Below, piece by piece: positions 46,981 through 54,907 of a stretch of 64,000 bases of DNA. Source of the DNA: Variovorax sp. RA8 (GTDB lineage Bacteria; Pseudomonadota; Gammaproteobacteria; Burkholderiales; Burkholderiaceae_C); contig NZ_LR594662.1 of NCBI RefSeq assembly GCF_901827175.1, positions 2,852,001 through 2,916,000 on the forward strand. The letters run 5' to 3'. Each line of letters starts with the position of its first letter. The stretch's first letter is position 1. Made by a program: the position numbers and the translations under genes. The notes below the pieces were generated by a model. It made no database searches. It had not been told where the DNA came from and saw nothing but the letters and a program-made list of their open reading frames with translations.

Positions 46981-48747
46981 ATGAGCTTCGAGGTGGAAAT
47001 CGGCTACAGCAGCCATCGCGGGCCGCGCCCGCAAAACGAGGACTTCGCCGGCGCGGTGCATGCGCCGCGCGGCGAGGAGTCGCGTGGGCTGATCGCGGCC
47101 ATTGCCGACGGCGTCTCTTCCGGCGGCCATGGGCTGGAGGCGGCGCAGACCACCGTGATCGGCCTGCTGGGCGACTACTTCGCCACGCCCGACACCTGGG
47201 AGCCGACCGTGGCCATGGACCGCCTGATCGCGGCCCAGAACGCCTGGCTGGCCGATCACAACCGGCGCCGCCGCCACGACAGCGCCATGACCACGCTGAC
47301 CGCGCTGGCCCTGCACGGGCAGAGTTACACGCTGGCCCACGTGGGCGACACGCGCGCCTGGCGCGTGCGCAAGGGCGAGGGTGCGGCCACGCCGCTGACG
47401 ATCGACCATGCGCTGGACCATCCCGACCTGCGCAGTCGCCTGACGCGCGCCGTGGGCCTGGACGACCACGTGCGGGTCGACTACCTGCAGGGCGAGCTGC
47501 GCGTGGGCGACTGCTTCGTGCTCAGCACCGATGGCGTGCACGGCGTGCTCAAGCCGGCGCGCGTGGCCGAGCTCGCGCTCGCCACCGGCGCGCAGCAGGC
47601 CAGCGACGCGCTGGTCGATGCCGCCATCGCGGCCGGGACCCGCGACAACGCGACCGCGCTGGTCATCCGCGTGCTGGGCCTGGATGCGCGCCAGCTGCAC
47701 GACGAGCTCGGTGATGCACGCCGGCTCGCGCCGCCTCCGGCGCTGAAGGTGGGCGATGTACTGGACGGCTACGCGATCACCGCGCTCGTGGCCGACACCG
47801 GCGTGCACCGGCTCTACCAGGCGCGCCATCTGCAAAGCCGCGCGCTGGTGGCGCTCAAGACCCTGCACCCTTCGCGTGCCAGCGACCCCGAGGAACGCGC
47901 CATGCTGGCGCACGAGGCCTGGCTGGGCCTGCGGGTGGGCGCCGTCCGGCTGCCCGAAGGCGCCCGCACCGCAGCCGAAGGCGAAGGTGGTGCAATGAAC
48001 GCTCGTGGCGAGCGCGGTTTCGTGCGCGTGCACGAGCGCGCCGGCGATGCCAGCGCGCTCTACACCGTGTTCGACTGGCATGGCGGCCGCACCATCGAAC
48101 AGATGATGCAGGCCGGCACGCGGCCGACGGTCGCCGAGGTGGTCGCGGCAGCGGTCCAGATCTGCAAGGCCCTGGGCCGGCTGCACCGCCACGGCGTGGT
48201 CCATCGGGACATCAAGCCCGGCAACCTGCACCTGGGCGACGACGGCTGCTGGCGCATCCTTGACCTCGGCGTGGCGCTCTCGGGCCGCGAGGGCGCGGCG
48301 CAGCGCGAGTTGCATGCGGGCACGCCCAGCTTCATGAATCCGGAGCAATGGGAGGGCGCTGCGCCCGACGCCGGCAGCGACCTGTTCGCACTCGGCGTGG
48401 TGCTCTACCAGTGGCTGGGCGGGCGCCTGCCTTACGGCGAGATCGAGCCCTACCAGGTCGCGCGCTACCGGCGCGATCCGGGCGCCCTGTCGCGCATCCG
48501 GCCCGACGTGCCGATGTGGCTCGACCACCTGGTGCGCAAGGCCGTGGCCCGCGATCCGCACCAGCGCTTCGAGACCGCCGAGGAAATGCTGCTGGCGCTC
48601 GAGCGCGGCGCCGCCCGTCCGGTTGGCGCGCCGGCCTCCACGCCGCTCGTGCGCCGCGATCCGGCCCTGCTGTGGAAGATCGGCCTGGCCGCGTCCCTGC
48701 TGCTCAACGCGCTGCTCGTCTACTGGCTGCTGTTCCTGCCGCGCTGA
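46981..48747 (+). CDS. Bifunctional PP2C-type phosphatase / Ser-Thr kinase, C-terminally membrane-anchored
   Basis: Predicted 588 aa. Residues about 1-235 are a PP2C (SpoIIE/PrpC-like) phosphatase with NEDFAGAV, IADGVSSGGHG, AHVGDTRAWR, LSTDGVHG and GTRDNATALVI, the metal-binding Asp residues in place. Residues about 260-545 are a Hanks-type kinase: ATP-binding Lys in VALKTL (about 293), catalytic loop HRDIKPGN (about 409), DLG replacing DFG (about 427), APDAGSDLFALGVVLYQ. The Gly-rich loop is degenerate (VADTGVHRLYQ). A single TM helix ends the protein (about 563-583), LLLNALLVYWLLFL. Such fusions neighbour nitrate assimilation genes in Burkholderiales; the target is unknown. Divergent from nirB. 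Confidence 0.93.
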   Translation: MSFEVEIGYSSHRGPRPQNEDFAGAVHAPRGEESRGLIAAIADGVSSGGHGLEAAQTTVIGLLGDYFATPDTWEPTVAMDRLIAAQNAWLADHNRRRRHDSAMTTLTALALHGQSYTLAHVGDTRAWRVRKGEGAATPLTIDHALDHPDLRSRLTRAVGLDDHVRVDYLQGELRVGDCFVLSTDGVHGVLKPARVAELALATGAQQASDALVDAAIAAGTRDNATALVIRVLGLDARQLHDELGDARRLAPPPALKVGDVLDGYAITALVADTGVHRLYQARHLQSRALVALKTLHPSRASDPEERAMLAHEAWLGLRVGAVRLPEGARTAAEGEGGAMNARGERGFVRVHERAGDASALYTVFDWHGGRTIEQMMQAGTRPTVAEVVAAAVQICKALGRLHRHGVVHRDIKPGNLHLGDDGCWRILDLGVALSGREGAAQRELHAGTPSFMNPEQWEGAAPDAGSDLFALGVVLYQWLGGRLPYGEIEPYQVARYRRDPGALSRIRPDVPMWLDHLVRKAVARDPHQRFETAEEMLLALERGAARPVGAPASTPLVRRDPALLWKIGLAASLLLNALLVYWLLFLPR

Positions 48748-48779
48748 GCGGGGGAGGGAAACGGCATCGCGCATGGTCG

Positions 48780-50057
48780 TCACCGTCCGGCGCTGCGGCG
48801 CATCGGGCGAACCGGCCGGTCGGCCTGGTGGCTCGCGGTGTGCGGGCTGGTGCGCGCGCGGCCCCCTTTTTCTGCCCAGGTCCGCGTCCAGCGGATCTGC
48901 ATGACCCGCATCACCCCGAGCATCACCACGGCCAGCGCCGCGAACAGCACGAAGCCCCAGGTGTAGCTGCCGAGGTACTGCTTCGACAGACCCATTGCAT
49001 TGGGCACCAGGCCGCCGCCCAGGGCGCCGATCTCGCCGATCATCGAGCCGGCCACCGCCGTGGTGGTGGGCCAGCGCAGCGGAACCAGCTGGAACAGCGC
49101 GCCGTTGCCCGCGCCCAGGGCCGCGAAGCAGACGATCATCAGCAGCGTGGTCAACACCAGCGAGCTCGAAGTGAAGCCGATCAGCGCGAGCGTGACGGCC
49201 GACACCAGCAGCACCAGCGTCAGCGTGTTGACTCCGCCCCAGCGGTCGGAAATCCAGCCGCCCATCACGCGCACCGCCGCGCCCATGAAGGCGGCCAGCA
49301 TCGTCAGCTGGCCCGCCTGCACCTTGCTCACGCCGAACTGGTCGTAGTAGTAGGAAGGCAGGAAGGTGGTGAGGCCGATGAAGCCGCCGAAGGTGATGCC
49401 GTAGATCAGGCTGAACGCCCAGCCGTCCTTCTCGAACATGCAGGCCACGTGCTCGCGCAGGCTCGCGTGGCTGTCGACGTCCGGCGGCTCCTGCGCGAAC
49501 AGCACCATCACCGCCATCGGGACCAGGATGGCCACCGCCGCCACGCCATAGACCGCCTGCCAGCCGAGCCATTGCGCCAGCGGAGGCGCGACCAGCACCG
49601 ACAGCGCCGTGCCCACGTTGCCGGCGCCCACGAGACCCATGGCCAGGCCTTTGTTCTGCGGGGGAAAGGAGCCCGAGCCCAGCGACAGCGCCACGCCGAA
49701 GCTGGCGCCGGCGATGCCCAGCAGCACGCCCATCGCCAGCAGGTCGTTGAAGCTGTGCACCATGAAGAAGCCGAACAGCATCGCCACCGCGATCAGGCCC
49801 ATCTCCACCAGCGTCGCGTTCTTGCGGCCGATGTACTGGGACAGGATGCCGAGCGGAAAGCGCATCAATGCGCCGGCAATGATGGGGATCGACAGCATCA
49901 GCCCCTTCTGCGCGGCGTTCAGCTGGAAGCTCTCGCTGATGAACGGCGCCATCGCACCGTTCAACACCCAGATGCAGCACGAGAACATGAAGTAGAAGAA
50001 GGCCGCGAAGAGGGTGGGGGCGTGGCCGGAGCGCAGGAAAGACTTGAAGCTGGTCAT
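48780..50057 (-). CDS. Nitrate/nitrite transporter, NarK/NasA MFS type
   Basis: Predicted 425 aa with 12 TM segments. NNP-family signatures are visible: the Arg-containing MRFPLGILSQYIGRKNATLVEMG, the nitrate signature GIAGASFGVALSLGSGSFPPQNKGLAMGLVGAGNVGTA, and a second GAGNGALFQLVPLRWPTTTAVAGSMIGEIGALGGGLVPN. The first helix starts FKSFLRSGHAPTLFAAFFYFMFS. The ATG at 50057 is used; an in-frame ATG at 50081 would add eight residues. Imports nitrate (and possibly exports nitrite) beside an ABC nitrate transporter, giving two uptake routes. The upstream region holds a sigma-54-like promoter and an A1/G4 hexaloop hairpin. The C-terminal tail is Arg/Ser/His-rich. Confidence 0.93.
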   Translation of the reverse strand: MTSFKSFLRSGHAPTLFAAFFYFMFSCCIWVLNGAMAPFISESFQLNAAQKGLMLSIPIIAGALMRFPLGILSQYIGRKNATLVEMGLIAVAMLFGFFMVHSFNDLLAMGVLLGIAGASFGVALSLGSGSFPPQNKGLAMGLVGAGNVGTALSVLVAPPLAQWLGWQAVYGVAAVAILVPMAVMVLFAQEPPDVDSHASLREHVACMFEKDGWAFSLIYGITFGGFIGLTTFLPSYYYDQFGVSKVQAGQLTMLAAFMGAAVRVMGGWISDRWGGVNTLTLVLLVSAVTLALIGFTSSSLVLTTLLMIVCFAALGAGNGALFQLVPLRWPTTTAVAGSMIGEIGALGGGLVPNAMGLSKQYLGSYTWGFVLFAALAVVMLGVMRVMQIRWTRTWAEKGGRARTSPHTASHQADRPVRPMRRSAGR

Positions 50058-50215
50058 GGCGGTGGCGATGCGAAAAAGCATCCGCGCAACCTTGGCGCGG
50101 CCGCGTGGATGGGCAATGAATTGGGAGCGTCCCGCCGGGAGCCGGCGGAATGGACTGGGGGTGAGCGAGCCCCCGCGGGACCCGGGCCGGCATGGAGGCC
50201 GACGACGTCACCAAA

Positions 50216-50235
50216 GCGGTGCTTCGTTACACCGC
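50216..50235 (-). promoter_or_regulatory. A1/G4 hexaloop hairpin at the 5' end of the nitrate MFS transporter leader
   Basis: On the minus strand GCGGTGT-AACGAA-GCACCGC forms a 7-bp stem (one G-U) with a six-base loop, A at loop position 1 and G at position 4, the loop signature bound by ANTAR proteins. It begins right at the expected start of the sigma-54 transcript. A second matching hairpin and a U-tract terminator were not found downstream, so the call is tentative. Confidence 0.45.
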
Positions 50236-50246
50236 GTGGGTCATCA

Positions 50247-50262
50247 CGCAAGAGGCGTGCCT
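50247..50262 (-). promoter_or_regulatory. Sigma-54 (RpoN) promoter for the nitrate MFS transporter
   Basis: Minus strand AGGCACG-CCTC-TTGCG matches the -24/-12 consensus TGGCACG-N4-TTGCW except for the first base. GG and GC are exactly 12 bases apart. It lies 190 bases upstream of the ATG at 50057. Sigma-54 promoters for nitrate uptake are normally NtrC-activated under nitrogen limitation; no NtrC site could be read with confidence. Confidence 0.65.
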
Positions 50263-50323
50263 GCCGCTGCGCTCCCGCTTCGCCTATGCTGCGACCGCCT
50301 GCATTGTTCGCAATCCACCTTCC

Positions 50324-51601
50324 ATGATCCGACTGCTGCTCGTCCTGCCCGATCCCGATGCCGAGGCCCCGCCCGAAGCGCTGCGCCAGGTTCTGGCCGA
50401 CGCCGATGCGGCGGCCATCGGATGGGCGAGCTGCGACACGATGGTGCAGGAGGCCGCGATGCTCGCACCGCAGCAGGTACTGTTCTACAGGCCTGCGTCT
50501 GTTGCCCGCCTGCAGGCCGCGCTGCAGGCCTGGGCCGGTGCGCCGCCGCACCCCGTCGTCGTGGTCAGCGAGCCGCTGTCCCCGCAGGTGCACGAGGAAC
50601 TGGTAGGCCTGGGCGTGCACGCCTGGGCCTGCGCCGACGCAATGGATGCACCCGGCCTGCATGCCCTGCTGGCGCGGGCGCGAGCGCGCTGGCAGCGCGA
50701 GGCCGCGCTGCGCGACACCTTGGTGCGTTCGCTGGCCCATCTGGACGAGCGCAAGTGGGTGGACCGCGCCAAGGGCCTGCTGATGTCGGCCCGCGGCATC
50801 GGCGAGGATGCCGCCTTCGGCCTGCTGCGCGGCGCCGCGATGCACGCCAACCTGCGCGTCGGCGAGCTGTCGCGCTCGGTGGTGGAGGCGGCGCAGTGGG
50901 CCGACGCCATCAACCGCGCCGGCCAGCTGCGCATGCTGTCGCAGCGGCTGGTGCGCCTGGCGGCGCAGGTGCTGGCGAACGTGGAGGTGCGGCGCAGCCG
51001 CGCGCTGCGGGCGGAGTCGATCGAGCGGGTGAAGGACAACCTCGATCATCTGGCCGGCCTCCCGCTGGATGCGACGAGCGTGCAGGCGCTGGCGGGCGTG
51101 CGTTCGGCCTGGGAGGCCTTGGACGGCGCGCTGTCGGCGCGGCTGTCGCAGGCCGCGCTTGCGGCCATCGATGCGAGCGCCGAGGCCCTGCTGAGCGCCG
51201 CCGAGGCGCTCACCGACTCGCTCGAATCCTCGGGGGGACGCAGGGCCTTGCGCATCGTCAATCTCTGCGGCCGGCAGCGCATGCGCGTGCATCGGCTCGC
51301 AAAGGATGCGCTGCTCGCCGCGATGCTGCCCGGCGGCGCGTGGAGCGCGCACCTGGCTTCGACCATGGACGCCTTCGAGACCTCGCTGCTGGAGCTGGAA
51401 CGCGCGCCGTTGAGCTCGCCCGAGATCCGCGCGGCGCTCAGCGGCGCGCGCGACGAGTGGCTGAGGCTGGTGCGCGGCGTGCGCCAGGCCGAGCGGGCCG
51501 AGGGCCGTGCCGAACTGGTGCGCGCCAGCGAGGTGCTGGCGGAGACCTTCGACCGGCTCACCGCTTCATACGAACACAGCCTGCAGGTCATCATGTCCTG
51601 A
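50324..51601 (+). CDS. NasT-like ANTAR RNA-binding regulator with C-terminal PilJ-type sensor segments
   Basis: Predicted 425 aa, soluble. About residues 1-130 resemble the receiver of NasT-type regulators (MIRLLLVLPDPDAEAPPEAL, PVVVVSEPLSPQVHEEL), but the usual phosphoacceptor Asp region reads QQVLFYRPAS, so it is probably a pseudo-receiver. About 135-190 is ANTAR: DERKWVDRAKGLLMSARGIGEDAAFGLLRGAAM. The C-terminal half holds two copies of a PilJ/NarX-like helix, INRAGQLRMLSQRLVRLA (about 196) and LRIVNLCGRQRMRVHRLAKDALL (about 309), a module tied to nitrate sensing in NarX and PilJ-type proteins. Start ATG 50324 begins at the receiver strand; 44 extra codons upstream look like leader DNA. 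Likely antiterminates nitrate genes. Confidence 0.8.
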   Translation: MIRLLLVLPDPDAEAPPEALRQVLADADAAAIGWASCDTMVQEAAMLAPQQVLFYRPASVARLQAALQAWAGAPPHPVVVVSEPLSPQVHEELVGLGVHAWACADAMDAPGLHALLARARARWQREAALRDTLVRSLAHLDERKWVDRAKGLLMSARGIGEDAAFGLLRGAAMHANLRVGELSRSVVEAAQWADAINRAGQLRMLSQRLVRLAAQVLANVEVRRSRALRAESIERVKDNLDHLAGLPLDATSVQALAGVRSAWEALDGALSARLSQAALAAIDASAEALLSAAEALTDSLESSGGRRALRIVNLCGRQRMRVHRLAKDALLAAMLPGGAWSAHLASTMDAFETSLLELERAPLSSPEIRAALSGARDEWLRLVRGVRQAERAEGRAELVRASEVLAETFDRLTASYEHSLQVIMS

Positions 51602-51604
51602 CGA

Positions 51605-51700
51605 CATGGGCTCGCCCCCAGGTTGGCTCACTTCGTGTAGCCGCCCACCCCCTACCGGGGGCAACACCAGCGGCCCGGCAAAGCCGGTTCCGCGGTGTTC
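51605..51700. repeat. Dispersed intergenic palindromic repeat, Comamonadaceae type
   Basis: Contains GGGCTCGCCCCCAGGTTGGC, CACTTCGTGTAG, CCCCCTACCGGGGG and CGGCCCGGCAAAGCCGGTTCCGCGGTG. I recall this series as a frequent intergenic element in Variovorax-like genomes. It starts four bases after the NasT-like stop. Its CCGGC-AAA-GCCGG and CCCC..GGGG hairpins may serve as bidirectional terminators between two convergent genes. Confidence 0.65.
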
Positions 51701-51743
51701 CCCGAACAGGCCCGGCTTCGTCGGCCGCGAATTTCATGGCTGA

Positions 51744-52550
51744 TCAGGCCGCGGCCTTCTCCACGTGCGCCTGGCGCGTGTAGAGAAAGTCGATCACGGC
51801 CTTGCGGGCGTGAACGTAGACCGGGTCCTCCGCGAGCTCGACGCGGTTGCGCGGGCGCGGCAGGTCGACGGCCAGCACCTCGCCGATGGTCGCGGCCGGG
51901 CCGTTGGTGAGCATCACGATGCGGTCGGACAGGAGCACCGCCTCGTCCACGTCGTGCGTGACCATGACCACGGTGCTGTGCGTCTTCGCGACGATGGCCA
52001 GCAGCTCGTCCTGCAGCTTGGCGCGTGTCAGCGCGTCGAGGGCTCCGAAGGGCTCGTCCATCAGCAGGACCTTGGGTTCCATAGACAGCGCACGGGCGAT
52101 GCCCACGCGCTGCTTCATGCCGCCCGAGATCTCGCCGGGGCGTTTCTGCGCGGCCGCGGTGAGGCCGACAAGCGCGAGGGCGGCCGCGGTGCGCGCCTTG
52201 AGCTGCGCCTTGTTCTCGGTGGCCGAGAACACGCGCTCCACCGCGAGGTAGATGTTCTCGTAGCAGCTGAGCCAGGGCAGCAGCGAATGGTTCTGGAACA
52301 CCACCCCGCGCTCGGGGCCGGGGCCCTTGATCTCGCGATTGGCGCACAGCATTGCGCCTTGCGTGGGCGTGGTCAGCCCGGCGATCAGGTTCAACAGCGT
52401 GGACTTGCCGCAGCCCGAATGCCCAATCAGCGTGATGAACTCGCCCTTGGCGACGTGAAGGTTGATGTCGCGCAGCGCCAGGAAGCTGCCCTTGGGAGTC
52501 TTGAAGCGCTGCTCGACGCCCTCGATCTGGATGAACTTCTGGTCACTCAT
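51744..52550 (-). CDS. nrtD: ABC nitrate transporter ATP-binding protein
   Basis: Predicted 268 aa. Walker A GHSGCGKSTLLNLIAG, Q-loop FQNHSLLPWLSCYENI, signature SGGMKQRVGIARALSMEPKVLLMDEPFGALDALTR and H-switch THDVDEAVLLSDRI are all intact. The sequence is of the NrtC/D-NasD-TauB class that powers nitrate/nitrite/cyanate import. The C-terminal regulatory fusion of cyanobacterial NrtC is absent. The start overlaps the permease stop by four bases (ATGA). It is the last gene of the operon, followed by the palindromic repeat. Confidence 0.94.
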   Translation of the reverse strand: MSDQKFIQIEGVEQRFKTPKGSFLALRDINLHVAKGEFITLIGHSGCGKSTLLNLIAGLTTPTQGAMLCANREIKGPGPERGVVFQNHSLLPWLSCYENIYLAVERVFSATENKAQLKARTAAALALVGLTAAAQKRPGEISGGMKQRVGIARALSMEPKVLLMDEPFGALDALTRAKLQDELLAIVAKTHSTVVMVTHDVDEAVLLSDRIVMLTNGPAATIGEVLAVDLPRPRNRVELAEDPVYVHARKAVIDFLYTRQAHVEKAAA

Positions 52551-53476
52551 GTCTTCACCTCTTCGAACGTGAATGCGGTGGCGATCCGGATCAGGGCGAA
52601 CTCGAGCACCAGCCCGACGATGCCGATCACGAAGATCGCGATGATGATGTTGGCGACGTTGAGGTTGTTCCATTCGTCCCAGACCCAGAAGCCGATACCG
52701 ACGCCGCCGGTCAGCATCTCGGCCGCGACGATCACCAGCCAGGCGGTGCCGACCGCGAGGCGCACGCCGGTGAGCATGTAGGGCAGCACCGCAGGGAACA
52801 GGATGCGGGTGAGGATCTTCCATTCGGAAAGATCGAGCACCCGCGCCACGTTCATGTAGTCGCTGGGCACGCGCTGCACGCCCACTGCGGTGTTGATGAT
52901 CATGGGCCAGATCGAACAGATGAAGATGGTCCAGATGGCAGCCGGGTTGGCGCCCTTGAAGACCAGCAGCCCGATCGGCAGCCAGGCCAGTGGCGACACC
53001 GGGCGCAGCAGGCTGATCAGCGGATTGAACATGCGCGCCAGGAAGCCGAAGCGCCCGATCGCGAAGCCGGCCGGGATGCCGACCACGGCGGCCAACCCGA
53101 AGCCCAGCGCAACTCGCTGGAGCGAGGACAGCACGTTCCAGCCCACGCCCTGGTCGTTGGGGCCCTTGCTGTAGAACGGATCGCTGAACACGGTCAACGC
53201 CTGCTGCCAGACGGCGCCTGGCGAGGGGAAGCCGGTGGTGCTCTTCAGCGCCACGAGTTCCCAGATCAGGACCAGCAATGCGAAGCCCATGATCGGCGGC
53301 AGTACGCGTAGCCAGATCCAGCTGAAGTCGTGCGGCGGACGAGCGGGGGGCGCGGGCGCGGCCGCGCCATCCTGCATGGCCGGCGCCGCGACAGCGGCAG
53401 GCTGGATCGGGCTGCGCGATGCCGGGGCGCTCGATACGCGCGTATCAAGGGGTGAATGGAAGACGGCGCTGACCAT
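52547..53476 (-). CDS. nrtB: ABC nitrate transporter permease
   Basis: Predicted 309 aa. About 45 Pro/Ala-rich cytoplasmic residues are followed by six TM segments and the EAA loop region (VARVLDLSEWKILTRILFPAVLPYMLTGVRLAVGTAWLVIVAAEML), which is diagnostic of NrtB/SsuC-type permeases. The ATG at 53476 is chosen since GAGGAG lies eight bases before it, though an upstream in-frame start exists. It sits 10 bases after nrtA and overlaps nrtD by four. Confidence 0.93.
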   Translation of the reverse strand: MVSAVFHSPLDTRVSSAPASRSPIQPAAVAAPAMQDGAAAPAPPARPPHDFSWIWLRVLPPIMGFALLVLIWELVALKSTTGFPSPGAVWQQALTVFSDPFYSKGPNDQGVGWNVLSSLQRVALGFGLAAVVGIPAGFAIGRFGFLARMFNPLISLLRPVSPLAWLPIGLLVFKGANPAAIWTIFICSIWPMIINTAVGVQRVPSDYMNVARVLDLSEWKILTRILFPAVLPYMLTGVRLAVGTAWLVIVAAEMLTGGVGIGFWVWDEWNNLNVANIIIAIFVIGIVGLVLEFALIRIATAFTFEEVKT

Positions 53477-53486
53477 GGTGCGCTCC

Positions 53487-54731
53487 TCAGGCATGAACCT
53501 TGAACGAATCGGCGTACTTCTTCGGATCCTTGCCATCCCAGACCACGCCGTCCGAGAGCTTGCTTGTGCGCATCGGGTCCTTGGGCACGCTGACCTTCAT
53601 CGCCGAGGCGACGTCCTTGTACAGGTCTATCTGGTTGATCTGCCTGGCAATGGCCAGGTAGTCGGGGTGCTCCTTGAGGAGGCCCCACCGCTTGTGCTGC
53701 GTAAGGAACCACATGCCGTCAGACAGGTAGGGGAAGTTCACGGCGCCGTCGTCGAAGAACTTCATATGGTTCGGGTCGTCCCAGGTCTTGCCGAGACCGT
53801 TCTCGTAGCGGCCGAGGATGCGCTGGTTGATGGCGTCGGCGCTGGTGTTGATGTAGGACTTCTCGGCCACGACGTCTGCCATCTTGGCCTTGTTCTGGAG
53901 GTTGGCGTCGATCCATTTGCTCGCCTCCATGACCGCCATCATCACGGCACGGCAGGTGTTGGGATTGGCCTTCACGAACTCGCCACGCGTACCCAGGACC
54001 TTCTCGGGATGGTCTCTCCAGATGTCCTGCGTGGTGATGGCGGTCACCCCGATCTTGTCGATGATCGCGCGCTGGCCCCAGGGCTCGCCGACGCAGAAGC
54101 CGTCCATGTTGCCGACGCGCATGTTGGCCACCATTTGCGGTGGCGGCACGACGATGACCTTCGCGTCCTTGACGGGGCTGATATCGGCCGAGGCCAACCA
54201 GTAGTTGAGCCACATGGTGTGGGTGCTCGTTGGAAAGGTGCCGGCAAAGGTGTACTCGCGCTTGTCCTTGGCCATCAGCTTGGCGAGCGAGGCGGCATCG
54301 ACAGCGCCCTTGTCGGCCAGCGCCTTCGACAGCGTGATGGCCTGGCCATTGCGATTCAGGCCCATCAGCACGGCCATGTCCTTCTTGGGTCCACCGACGC
54401 CGACGTGCACGCCGTAGACCAGTCCGTAGAGCACATGGGCCATGTCGAGCTCGCCGTTGACCAGCTTGTCGCGCACGCCGGCCCAACTCGCTTCCTTGCT
54501 GGGCACGATCTTCACGCCGTACTTCTTGTCGATGCCCAGCACCGAGGCCATCACCACGCTGGCGCAGTCGGTCAGCGGGATGAAGCCGATCTTGACCTCC
54601 GCCTTCTCGGGCTTGTCGGAGCCCTGGGCCCAGACGGCGGCACGCAGGGCGGGGTCGAGCCCGACGGCGCCAACGGCAGCGGCCTGCAGGACGCGGCGGC
54701 GGCTCAGTTTCGGTTTCAGCAGTTCGTTCAT
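53487..54731 (-). CDS. nrtA: ABC nitrate transporter substrate-binding protein (Tat signal)
   Basis: Predicted 414 aa. The signal has a twin-arginine motif, SRRRVLQAAAVGAVG, so export is likely by Tat. The mature protein is of the NrtA/NasF class: VKIGFIPLTDCASVVMASVLG, PSKEASWAGVRDKLVNGELDMAHVLYGL, NRNGQAITLS, and GFCVGEPWGQRAI. It binds nitrate in the periplasm and delivers it to NrtB. First gene of the operon; its 5' leader is about 170 nt and carries the sigma-54 promoter, two ANTAR-type hairpins and a terminator described separately. Confidence 0.95.
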   Translation of the reverse strand: MNELLKPKLSRRRVLQAAAVGAVGLDPALRAAVWAQGSDKPEKAEVKIGFIPLTDCASVVMASVLGIDKKYGVKIVPSKEASWAGVRDKLVNGELDMAHVLYGLVYGVHVGVGGPKKDMAVLMGLNRNGQAITLSKALADKGAVDAASLAKLMAKDKREYTFAGTFPTSTHTMWLNYWLASADISPVKDAKVIVVPPPQMVANMRVGNMDGFCVGEPWGQRAIIDKIGVTAITTQDIWRDHPEKVLGTRGEFVKANPNTCRAVMMAVMEASKWIDANLQNKAKMADVVAEKSYINTSADAINQRILGRYENGLGKTWDDPNHMKFFDDGAVNFPYLSDGMWFLTQHKRWGLLKEHPDYLAIARQINQIDLYKDVASAMKVSVPKDPMRTSKLSDGVVWDGKDPKKYADSFKVHA

Positions 54732-54764
54732 GGGGCGCACTCCGAGGATGAAAGACGGGAAGGC

Positions 54765-54834
54765 AAAAACAAAAAGGCGTCCGCACCATGCACGGGCCGC
54801 TCGAAACGAGCCCTTGCAGGATGGGGACGCCTTT
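54765..54834 (-). terminator. Intrinsic terminator in the nrtA leader (attenuator)
   Basis: On the minus strand AAAGGCGTCC and GGACGCCTTT give a perfect 10-bp stem, with further CCAT/ATGG and GGGC..GCCC pairing inside, followed by TTGTTTTT. It ends 33 bases before the nrtA ATG, within the leader and not after a gene. The left arm is shared with the P2 hairpin of the ANTAR element, so forming one should block the other. Confidence 0.9.
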
Positions 54835-54869
54835 GTCCGGTTCGGTGGGCCGCACCCGCCGTTGGATGC
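54825..54869 (-). promoter_or_regulatory. ANTAR target element: tandem hexaloop hairpins P1 and P2 in the nrtA leader
   Basis: P1 (54852-54869): GCATCC-AACGGC-GGGTGC, 6-bp stem with one G-U. P2 (54825-54838): GGAC-AAAGGC-GTCC, 4-bp stem. Both loops are six bases with A at position 1 and G at position 4, the signature of RNA bound by ANTAR antiterminators (NasR, EutV, AmiR). P2 and the terminator left arm share the bases AAAGGCGTCC. Binding of the ANTAR protein to P1-P2 should therefore stop terminator formation and allow nrtA transcription when nitrate is sensed. Confidence 0.85.
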
Positions 54870-54907
54870 CGCCTGCCTGAGGCCTTGCGGGCCTACGCGA
54901 GTTCTCT

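Noticed and set aside
50058..50200. A second A1/G4 hexaloop (P2) or intrinsic terminator in the MFS transporter leader
   Set aside because: The hairpins I could form there (for example CCGCCGG-CTC-CCGGCGG) have wrong loops and no U tract.
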